This document shows positions 1 through 5,707 of a stretch of 64,000 nt of DNA, in pieces. Origin of the DNA: an uncultured Bacilli bacterium (lineage in GTDB: Bacteria > Bacillota_I > Bacilli_A > RF39 > UBA660). The stretch's first letter is position 1. Every line of letters starts with the position of its first letter. The translations under genes were made by a program, and so were the position numbers. The notes beneath the pieces were generated by a model. That model did not search any database. It saw only the letters and a program-made list of their open reading frames with translations, and was not told where the DNA came from. Location of the stretch: positions 124,001 through 188,000 of the forward strand of contig CAJUPN010000002.1 of the NCBI GenBank assembly GCA_910588195.1, read 5' to 3'.

Positions 1-219
1 AGTAAATACGATGGCAATTATTTTATTGTTGAAGATTTATCCAATTATGATGAGGTTCATATAAATGATACAGTTTATACATCACCCATTGGAAAAAACT
101 CTAATTTTATAGTTGTTGGAAATATAAGTAAAATAGAAGAACATGAAATAAGTAAAACTATTTATATAAAGAGTAATGTTGATTTTAATAATTTAAACTT
201 TTTATATGTTGTAGGGTAA
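1..219 (+). CDS. mreC: MreC, C-terminal fragment (cut by window edge)
   Basis: Only the last 72 codons are present, read in frame 1 and ending in TAA at 217-219. The residues resemble the C-terminal beta domain of MreC: a segment like DTVYTSPIGKNSNF near the middle and an ending NLNFLYVVG, close to the LEYVYVV ending of many MreC proteins. MreC is a bitopic protein that links MreB filaments to elongation-phase wall synthesis. The next genes, a small MreD-like membrane protein and then spoIVFA-spoIVFB, are the neighbours found in Bacillus, which supports the call. The start and membrane helix lie outside the window. Confidence 0.8.
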   Translation, partial: SKYDGNYFIVEDLSNYDEVHINDTVYTSPIGKNSNFIVVGNISKIEEHEISKTIYIKSNVDFNNLNFLYVVG

Positions 220-223
220 GATA

Positions 224-559
224 ATGGTTTATATTATTATTGATTTAATAACTAGAAATATCCTAGGTCTTAATACAGCAACATTTCTTTATTATTTAAA
301 TTATATAAAAATAAAAGAATTTTTAATAAGTATGTTATTTTTATATTTATTAAATGAAAACATTTTACTTATAACAATAATTTCAATAATGTATATCGTT
401 AATATCATGTTGTATAAATATTTAAACAAATATTTAATCTTTGAGTTAGCAATATTTACATTTTTCTATTTTATACTTTTTAAAATTGATGAATTTTATT
501 TCTTAAATCTCTTCTTAGTAATAGTTTTAAAATATACTAAATATAATCATACTAGGTGA
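224..559 (+). CDS. mreD: Short MreD-like membrane protein
   Basis: A 111-residue, almost entirely hydrophobic protein with about four predicted membrane segments, starting 5 nt after the mreC stop. MreD works with MreC and RodA in lateral wall growth. Typical MreD proteins are about 160-170 residues, so this one is short. I see no clear sequence motif and call it mainly from position and topology. The next gene begins 5 nt later, so it sits inside one operon. An unrelated small membrane protein in the mreD slot cannot be excluded. Confidence 0.55.
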   Translation: MVYIIIDLITRNILGLNTATFLYYLNYIKIKEFLISMLFLYLLNENILLITIISIMYIVNIMLYKYLNKYLIFELAIFTFFYFILFKIDEFYFLNLFLVIVLKYTKYNHTR

Positions 560-563
560 TTAG

Positions 564-1079
564 ATGAACCAAAAACTTATAAAAGAATACTTAAAAAGAA
601 TATTTTTATCTATAATAATATTCTTTTTTCTTTGTTTAGCAATAGACAATAATTTTATAAATCAAGATGTCATATTGAAAAATAGTGTTGATTTCTCTTA
701 CATACGAAGTAAGACTAGAATTTTGTTTGGTAATTTTTTAAATAAAAAAGAATTATATGTAACAAGTGAAAAGATAAAGTATAAAGATATAACAAAATAC
801 CAAGATGGTTTTAAATTAACTGTTGATAGAAATTATGTCATCAAGTCGCTTAAAAGTGGGGTAGTAATATATATTGGAAACATTGAAGGATTCGGAAAAA
901 CTGTTACAGTCAACTGTGATGATGGTACAAACATAAGTTATTCTAATCTTGAAAATATAAGTGTAAAACCGTATGATTATATTGATAAAAATAAAATACT
1001 TGGAAGTACCATAGACAATAATCTTTATCTAACATTCGAAAAAAACAAGGAATATTTAAGTTATGAAGAATATCTGTAA
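564..1079 (+). CDS. spoIVFA: SpoIVFA-like protein with degenerate LytM/M23 domain
   Basis: A 171-residue protein with one N-terminal membrane helix (about residues 13-29) and a C-terminal M23/LytM-type domain (about 90-160) containing LKSGVVIYIGN and a GKTVTVN...DGTNISYSNLEN stretch. The zinc-binding histidines of active M23 peptidases are absent, as in SpoIVFA. In Bacillus, SpoIVFA holds the SpoIVFB protease in the forespore outer membrane and keeps it inactive until SpoIVB cleaves it. The gene lies directly before a SpoIVFB-like protease and overlaps it by 17 nt, matching the Bacillus spoIVF operon. Similarity alone is weak; order makes the case. Confidence 0.7.
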   Translation: MNQKLIKEYLKRIFLSIIIFFFLCLAIDNNFINQDVILKNSVDFSYIRSKTRILFGNFLNKKELYVTSEKIKYKDITKYQDGFKLTVDRNYVIKSLKSGVVIYIGNIEGFGKTVTVNCDDGTNISYSNLENISVKPYDYIDKNKILGSTIDNNLYLTFEKNKEYLSYEEYL

Positions 1080-1782
1080 AGTTCATACATCAACTCTTAT
1101 CTTTTATATAATCTTAATATTATCAGGTTATATAAATTACTTGTTAATTTATTTAGCGATCATAATAACACATGAATTAGGGCATATTATAATGATTAAA
1201 TTATTAAAATTAAAAATAAACTCATTAACTATTTATCCTTTTGGTGGAGTTATAACTACAAATATTAATTATAATATAAACTCCAATAAATTATTTCTTG
1301 TTAGTATAGCAGGCATTACAATGCAACTAGTTTTATTTCTTCTCTTTAAAGACATAGAAAACTATGAAATTTTTAAAACTCTTAACTTAAGTATTATTAT
1401 CTTTAATTTAATTCCCATTATACCAAGTGATGGAAGTAAAATAGCAACATCTTTCTTAGAAAGATTTATAAGCTATAGATCAACTTTAATAATAACAAAT
1501 ATAATAAGTATTTTATCACTTGTTATTGTTTTCTTAATAAGTAAAAATTTATTATTTTTTATTGTTTTATATTATTTAAATATAAAAACTATTTCTTCTT
1601 TCAAATATATCATAAATAAATTTAAACTTGAAAGATATCTCTATAAAAAGAAATATAAAAAAAATATTTATATTGAGGATGAAAAACACATGAAAAAATG
1701 TAGAAATAACTATATAAAATATGATAACATATATGTGGAAGAAGATGCATACCTAAATCATAAGTTCACGAAAATCTATTGA
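1063..1782 (+). CDS. spoIVFB: SpoIVFB-like intramembrane metalloprotease (M50)
   Basis: A 239-residue polytopic protein carrying the M50/site-2 protease zinc motif HELGH at residues 37-41, inside the second membrane segment, and a distal SDG motif with Asp at about 123 that would supply the third zinc ligand. SpoIVFB cleaves pro-sigma-K in the mother cell during sporulation. The Gly-Gly segment after the HELGH helix (YPFGGVITT) fits the family. The C-terminal 70 residues are basic; the CBS domain of some SpoIVFB proteins is not evident. The stop codon overlaps the -35 box of the rplU promoter. No sigK gene is visible in this window. Confidence 0.85.
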   Translation: MKNICKVHTSTLIFYIILILSGYINYLLIYLAIIITHELGHIIMIKLLKLKINSLTIYPFGGVITTNINYNINSNKLFLVSIAGITMQLVLFLLFKDIENYEIFKTLNLSIIIFNLIPIIPSDGSKIATSFLERFISYRSTLIITNIISILSLVIVFLISKNLLFFIVLYYLNIKTISSFKYIINKFKLERYLYKKKYKKNIYIEDEKHMKKCRNNYIKYDNIYVEEDAYLNHKFTKIY

Positions 1783-1807
1783 CATTTTCACGACTTTTTG
1801 GTATCAT
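1779..1807 (+). promoter_or_regulatory. rplU operon promoter (TTGACA-17-TATCAT)
   Basis: TTGACA at 1779-1784 and TATCAT at 1802-1807 are 17 bp apart, a near-consensus vegetative promoter. The -35 box contains the spoIVFB stop codon, so the sporulation pair and the ribosomal operon are packed without a gap. Confidence 0.85.
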
Positions 1808-1814
1808 CTATCAT

Positions 1815-1895
1815 GTTTGTAAGTATTCATTACAAACCGCACTAAAAAGGTTTAAGTTGGTTAGCCACACCTTCAAGGCGAGTCTTCAAAAAAAT
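1815..1895 (+). ncRNA. L21 leader-like element in rplU 5' UTR
   Basis: The 5' UTR begins with an 8-bp hairpin (1815-1822 with 1830-1837) followed by ACCGCACTA, a GGTT...ACACCTT pairing and GGCGAGTC. This arrangement resembles the Bacillota L21 leader, which is thought to bind a ribosomal protein and autoregulate rplU-prp-rpmA. The match is from memory of the consensus; a covariance search with the Rfam L21_leader model would settle it. Confidence 0.6.
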
Positions 1896-1913
1896 ATATA
1901 AGGAGGTATAGTA

Positions 1914-2213
1914 ATGAAAGCAATATTCGAAACTGGTGGAAAACAATATTACGTTTCAGAAGGTGAAGAAATTTATGTTGAAAAACTAGATGCTGAAGTA
2001 GGATCTGCTATTGATTTTACTAACGTTAATCAAGTTGGTGACAAAATTGGAACACCATATGTAAAAGGTGCTAAAGTTACATGTGAAGTTGTTAAACATG
2101 GAAAAGCTAAAAAAATCGTAGTATTCAAATATAGACCAAAAAAGAAGTATCGTAATACTAGAGGTCATAGACAACCATATACAAAACTTATTGTTAAGAA
2201 AATCGCAGGTTAA
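1914..2213 (+). CDS. rplU: 50S ribosomal protein bL21
   Basis: A 99-residue protein with the bL21 signatures: the opening AIFETGGKQYYVSEG, the central GAKVTCEVVKHGKAKKIVVF, and the C-terminal KYRPKKKYRNTRGHRQPYT, which contacts 23S rRNA. Length is normal for the family. The start follows an excellent AGGAGGT Shine-Dalgarno sequence at 1901-1907. It is the first gene of the rplU-prp-rpmA operon, with its own promoter and a structured leader, and is followed 2 nt later by prp. It would be an early assembly protein of the large subunit. Confidence 0.98.
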   Translation: MKAIFETGGKQYYVSEGEEIYVEKLDAEVGSAIDFTNVNQVGDKIGTPYVKGAKVTCEVVKHGKAKKIVVFKYRPKKKYRNTRGHRQPYTKLIVKKIAG

Positions 2214-2215
2214 TC

Positions 2216-2509
2216 GTGATAACAATAAAAAGAAAAGACGATTTAATTACAATTGAGGGACATGCAAATTATAGCGAAGGAAACGATATCGTTTGTGCTA
2301 GTGTATCGTCAATAATGTATACAACAGTTAATGCTTGTTTAAGATTTAATGCTTCTTCAATTGAGTATAAAGATAATGGTAAAATAGTAAGTATAAAAAT
2401 CATTAATGATTCTTTAGAAATTAAAATACTAATTGTTAATATGATGTCTTTATACAAAGAATTATCTTTAAAATATCCAAATAATATTAAAATTGAAAGC
2501 GAGGAATAA
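2216..2509 (+). CDS. prp: Ribosomal-processing cysteine protease Prp
   Basis: A 97-residue YsxB-family protein between rplU and rpmA. Prp removes the N-terminal extension of bL27 in Bacillota. The catalytic pair is visible as His16 in GHANYSEG and Cys27 in DIVCASVS; the spacing matches His22/Cys34 of the Staphylococcus enzyme closely. It starts with GTG two bases after the rplU stop, so translational coupling is likely. The adjacent bL27 has the extension that this enzyme would cleave. In this family the protease is required because uncleaved bL27 is not functional. Confidence 0.95.
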   Translation: MITIKRKDDLITIEGHANYSEGNDIVCASVSSIMYTTVNACLRFNASSIEYKDNGKIVSIKIINDSLEIKILIVNMMSLYKELSLKYPNNIKIESEE

Positions 2510-2511
2510 TT

Positions 2512-2811
2512 ATGTTAGAATTTATTAACTTAATTTCTATAGATATTCAACGTTTTGCCCATGTTAAGGCACAAGGTTCAACTCACAATGGACGTGATAG
2601 TGTTGGTCGTAGACTAGGAGCTAAGGCTGCCGATGGTGAGACAATAAATGCTGGTTCTATCATTTATAGACAAAGAGGAACTAAGATTTATCCAGGTAAA
2701 AACGTTGGAATGGGAAAAGATCACACATTATTTGCTCTAGTTACTGGAGTAGTAAAATATGAAAGATGTGGAAGAAATAAGAAAAAAGTAAGTGTTTACG
2801 AAACAAAGTAA
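2512..2811 (+). CDS. rpmA: 50S ribosomal protein bL27 with cleavable N-terminal extension
   Basis: A 99-residue bL27. The mature part would begin AHVKAQGSTHNGRDS, directly comparable to the N-terminus of E. coli bL27. Ahead of it lie 15 extra residues ending IDIQRF, which fits the Prp site (aromatic residue before a small residue) but diverges from the usual LxLQFF motif and is longer than the common nine or so residues. The ATG at 2512 has a GAGGA sequence at suitable spacing and there is no alternative start inside the extension. Mature bL27 reaches the peptidyl transferase centre. A terminator overlaps its last codons. Confidence 0.96.
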   Translation: MLEFINLISIDIQRFAHVKAQGSTHNGRDSVGRRLGAKAADGETINAGSIIYRQRGTKIYPGKNVGMGKDHTLFALVTGVVKYERCGRNKKKVSVYETK

Positions 2812-2821
2812 ACACTTTTTC
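2791..2821 (+). terminator. rpmA intrinsic terminator
   Basis: AGTGTTTAC (2791-2799) pairs perfectly with GTAAACACT (2808-2816), with an 8-nt loop and a following T-rich run. The hairpin includes the rpmA stop codon. Confidence 0.9.
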
Positions 2822-2876
2822 TTTGCAAAAAAGAAATATTTATACTAAAATATTGGTATGAAATGAGGTTTATAAT

Positions 2877-3032
2877 ATGCGTTATGCCTTTGTCACAATA
2901 AGTATAATTGCAATATGGTTATCTATTACTGTATTAATTTATCTTTTAAATTATACAGGCTATGTACTACCACTATTAGCACTTAATTTAACTATAGTTA
3001 TTTTCGAAATAGGGATAGGTGGAAAGAAATGA
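2877..3032 (+). CDS. 51-aa small membrane protein upstream of the UbiB-like kinase
   Basis: A 51-residue protein reading MRYAFVTISIIAIWLS at its start, with two hydrophobic segments (about 5-24 and 29-45) and a basic end. It has a GAGG sequence 9 nt before its ATG and its stop overlaps the next start as ATGA (3029-3032), so it is almost certainly translated and coupled to the kinase. I do not recognise the family. The kinase gene is flanked on the other side by a similarly small two-helix membrane protein, suggesting a three-part membrane-associated unit. Confidence 0.7.
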   Translation: MRYAFVTISIIAIWLSITVLIYLLNYTGYVLPLLALNLTIVIFEIGIGGKK

Positions 3033-4489
3033 AAAAAAGCTTAATATCCCTAATATTTCGTTTTATATTTATATATTTTTCTAAAGTAAAAAATAAAGAA
3101 AATCTCTATAAAAAGGAATTATTTTATTTTTTAAAAGCCAAAAGTGGAGTTTACAACAAATTTCTTCAAGTTTTATGTATAACTCACAAATTTATGGAAG
3201 GTTGGAGTGGAACTAAAGAATTCACTGTTTACAACCAAGCAGAAAGAGAATATATAAATCTTAAAGAAGTAATACCAAACTATGAAAGTTATAAATATAT
3301 AACAGAGGAACCCATCGCTGTTGGTTCTTTTGCTCAAGTTTACAGAGCCGAAAATAAAAATAATGAAGTATTAGCTTTAAAAATACTAAAACCAAGTGTA
3401 TATCATAATTTAAAACATGATTTAAAAACACTTAAACATTTAGTAAGACTCGCTAATATTTTTATGCCTTCATCATTCTTGGATTTTAATGAAGCAATTG
3501 ATGAATTTAATAATATTTGTATAACTGAAACTGATTATGAAAGAGAAATATATAATTTAAAATATTTTTATGAAATATATTCAAATCATCCTTACGTAGT
3601 AATACCAAAAGTGTATGAAGATTTATCAAATGATTTTGTAATTGCTCAAGAATTTATTGAAGGCATTACTTTATCTGATATTTTGAGTTGCTATGAAAAA
3701 GGGGAAGATTTATCTAAAAAAGCTGAAAGTCTTACAGGCTCAAATCTTTTCACCCAACTAGCTATTGTTGGTGGGGAATTACTTAGATGTGCTATGACTA
3801 AAGAGTTCACTTATGGAGATCCACACCCAGGGAATATAATTCTTTTAAATAATAATAAAGTAGCATATATTGACTTTGGTATAGTTGGAAGAAAACCGCT
3901 TTCCCAAAAAGCTTTTTATGATTGGACAAAATCCTATTATGATTTTCTTACTAAAAGTAATAATTCATTAAATGGATTTAAGTCATTAATAGATACAACT
4001 TGCCACTGTTTCTGTCCAGATTTTATAAACGCTTTAAATTTTTGTACAGATAATAAAATGGTTGATATGATTTCTAATGCTTTAACAAAAAAACTAACTC
4101 TTGTTGGCAATAACAATAATGATTTAAATAAATTAATTAATGATGGACATATGTTTAAAGTTTTCACAGATTTTATGAATAATAAAAACTTGTTTTGTTT
4201 AAGTATGGATATGCGTAACTTCCAACTACTAAAAGCTATGCAAGCCTACATATGTACAATTACAACTATTGATAAGCGTTTTAAAACCAATAATTTTACA
4301 GAGATTATGATTTATGCTATGGAATATGCTTTTTCCTATCTTGAAAAAGAGGAAGTACCATATGATTATATTCAAAATAGTAAATATAGTAGAGGAGACG
4401 CTATTGAGTTAATTGATAATCTATTATCATCTCTTGCGGGGAATGACGAGTTTTTATTTCAAAATATATATAAGGAGATGCAACAATGA
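3029..4489 (+). CDS. UbiB/ABC1 (AarF) family atypical kinase
   Basis: A 486-residue ABC1/UbiB-family protein. Visible kinase parts: nucleotide loop AVGS at 97-100, Lys118 in LALKILKP, an ETD motif in ITETDYERE, the catalytic GDPHPGN with Asp264, and the metal-binding DFG with Asp282. The family's KxGQ element appears as KSGV (38-41), and the normal Ala-rich loop AAAS is AVGS, with Gly at the third position. UbiB/COQ8 proteins bind and hydrolyse ATP and support lipid or quinone metabolism; the substrate here is unknown. Its start overlaps a 51-aa membrane protein and its stop overlaps a 62-aa one, both as ATGA. Confidence 0.85.
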   Translation: MKKSLISLIFRFIFIYFSKVKNKENLYKKELFYFLKAKSGVYNKFLQVLCITHKFMEGWSGTKEFTVYNQAEREYINLKEVIPNYESYKYITEEPIAVGSFAQVYRAENKNNEVLALKILKPSVYHNLKHDLKTLKHLVRLANIFMPSSFLDFNEAIDEFNNICITETDYEREIYNLKYFYEIYSNHPYVVIPKVYEDLSNDFVIAQEFIEGITLSDILSCYEKGEDLSKKAESLTGSNLFTQLAIVGGELLRCAMTKEFTYGDPHPGNIILLNNNKVAYIDFGIVGRKPLSQKAFYDWTKSYYDFLTKSNNSLNGFKSLIDTTCHCFCPDFINALNFCTDNKMVDMISNALTKKLTLVGNNNNDLNKLINDGHMFKVFTDFMNNKNLFCLSMDMRNFQLLKAMQAYICTITTIDKRFKTNNFTEIMIYAMEYAFSYLEKEEVPYDYIQNSKYSRGDAIELIDNLLSSLAGNDEFLFQNIYKEMQQ

Positions 4490-4674
4490 AAGATCCTAAA
4501 AAGATTTTAATTTATATAAAATATCCATATACTGCTTTAATCATTACTGTAATATGGATTTGTATTATTGCTATACTTGTTAAAACTAAAGGTCAAGATT
4601 TAGAACTTATTTTAATGCTTACATCATTAGTTACAATCTACTTAGCATACAGAGGCTTTAAACCAATTAAGTAA
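4486..4674 (+). CDS. 62-aa two-helix membrane protein
   Basis: A 62-residue protein with two membrane segments (about 12-32 and 38-56), beginning MKDPKKILIYIKYPY and ending KPIK. It overlaps the kinase stop by ATGA and is the last gene of the three-gene unit. No family recognised. Membrane anchoring or regulation of the kinase is a reasonable guess from position only. Confidence 0.65.
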   Translation: MKDPKKILIYIKYPYTALIITVIWICIIAILVKTKGQDLELILMLTSLVTIYLAYRGFKPIK

Positions 4675-4675
4675 C

Positions 4676-4704
4676 TTGTTAGAATAGTTTAACTGTGTTA
4701 TAAT
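4676..4704 (+). promoter_or_regulatory. trmB promoter (TTGTTA-17-TGTTATAAT)
   Basis: TTGTTA at 4676-4681 and TATAAT at 4699-4704 with 17 bp between them; TG at 4696-4697 makes an extended -10. Confidence 0.8.
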
Positions 4705-4725
4705 TCTAAAGAAGGTGAGATAAAT

Positions 4726-5370
4726 ATGCGTTATAACGTTGTAAAGAATGCCGAGAGAATTGTAGATTCAAGTGAGTATTTAATAAAAAATCCTAATAAT
4801 TATAAAACTCAGTGGAAAGAAGTGTTTGGAAATAACAATAAAATCTGTCTAGAACTTGGAATGGGGAGAGGTTCATTTATAATTGAAATGGCCAAAAAAC
4901 ACCCAAACATTAACTTTATTGGTTTAGAGTTAGATATAAACCAAACAGCTACAGCTATTAAAAATGTTGAAAAAGAAAAAATAACAAATTTAAAAATGAT
5001 TTGTGCTGATGCTAATGAAATACCAAACATGTTTGGTAAAGAGATTGACACTATTTACTTAACATTTTCTGAGCCTTGGCCAAAAGAAAAAGATGCAAAA
5101 AAAAGATTTACATCAGTTAATTATTTAAAACTATATGATCGAATATTTAAAAAGAATAAACACATAATCATGAAAACTGATAATAAAATACTATTTGCTT
5201 CTGCTCTTGAAAGTTTAAGTGATTATTGGTATACATTTAATCGTGTTAGCTTAGACTTGCATAGTGATGAAAGACATATTGAAGATGAAGAAATAGTTAC
5301 TGATTTTGAACGTCAATATATAAAAGAAAAAAGACCAATATATTATGTTGATGCTGTGTTTAACGATTAA
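4726..5370 (+). CDS. trmB: tRNA (guanine46-N7)-methyltransferase TrmB
   Basis: A 214-residue SAM-dependent methyltransferase that makes m7G46 in tRNA variable loops. The SAM-binding LELGMGRGSFI loop lies at about residues 41-51, followed by FIGLELD and the acidic CADANEI segment. The family's substrate motif, usually DPWPKKRH, is seen as EPWPKEKDAKKRF. Length is normal. The ATG follows GAAGGTGAG at good spacing. The gene has its own promoter and terminator and is therefore monocistronic. Confidence 0.95.
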   Translation: MRYNVVKNAERIVDSSEYLIKNPNNYKTQWKEVFGNNNKICLELGMGRGSFIIEMAKKHPNINFIGLELDINQTATAIKNVEKEKITNLKMICADANEIPNMFGKEIDTIYLTFSEPWPKEKDAKKRFTSVNYLKLYDRIFKKNKHIIMKTDNKILFASALESLSDYWYTFNRVSLDLHSDERHIEDEEIVTDFERQYIKEKRPIYYVDAVFND

Positions 5371-5393
5371 GATATAATTATTTATATCTTTTT
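5371..5393 (+). terminator. trmB intrinsic terminator
   Basis: A 7-bp AT-rich stem (5371-5377 with 5382-5388) and a run of T bases, starting at the base after the stop codon. Confidence 0.7.
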
Positions 5394-5398
5394 TAATG

Positions 5399-5422
5399 AA
5401 AAAAAGATATGAAACCATATCT
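5399..5422 (-). terminator. Terminator of the minus-strand small lipoprotein gene
   Basis: AGATATG (5405-5411) pairs with CATATCT (5416-5422). Read on the minus strand it is followed by a T run, placing it just after the stop of the 46-aa lipoprotein gene. Confidence 0.75.
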
Positions 5423-5428
5423 ATTTGG

Positions 5429-5569
5429 TTAAAACTCTGTAAAGAATAACTCCATTTTTACTATTAAATGCTCATGTTTTTTCTCACCACAACCAGTTAA
5501 AGTTAATGTACTCATTAACATAAGAGCTGCTGTAGTCATTTGCAATCTATTGATTTTCATTATTTTCAT
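5429..5569 (-). CDS. 46-aa small lipoprotein
   Basis: A minus-strand protein of 46 residues. It has a basic start, a hydrophobic segment and a lipobox LTGC with Cys27 followed by Gly, then only about 19 residues (GEKKHEH...). The ATG is preceded by AGGAGA, and a hairpin terminator follows the stop, so it is a complete transcription unit. Such micro-lipoproteins resemble entericidin-type or sex-pheromone-type peptides in form, but I recognise no family. It is divergent from parC, with a palindrome in between. Larger lipoproteins in this window share the same LTGC box. Confidence 0.75.
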   Translation of the reverse strand: MKIMKINRLQMTTAALMLMSTLTLTGCGEKKHEHLIVKMELFFTEF

Positions 5570-5646
5570 TTCTCCTCTCGAATTCGCAAATATTTTAACA
5601 ACGTATATTAAAAAAGTCGAATTAAGGATTTAAAAAACTATCGTTA

Positions 5647-5674
5647 AGTTAGTGTCTAACATTAGACACTAACT
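5647..5674. promoter_or_regulatory. 28-bp perfect palindrome between the micro-lipoprotein and parC
   Basis: Two 13-base arms (AGTTAGTGTCTAA and its reverse complement) are separated by CA. There is no T run, so a terminator is unlikely. The right arm contains TAGACA, the likely -35 of parC, so this looks like an operator for a dimeric regulator that could affect both divergent genes. Confidence 0.65.
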
Positions 5675-5692
5675 AATTTTCTATGTTATAAT
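5663..5692 (+). promoter_or_regulatory. parC promoter inside the palindrome
   Basis: TAGACA (5663-5668) and TATAAT (5687-5692) are 18 bp apart; TG at 5684-5685 gives an extended -10. The -35 lies in the palindrome's right arm. Confidence 0.7.
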
Positions 5693-5707
5693 GGGTTAGG
5701 TGATAAT

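Noticed and set aside
1063..1782. Use of TGA as tryptophan (Mycoplasma-like code)
   Set aside because: TGA ends this and several other genes at the family-expected length and internal tryptophans are TGG.
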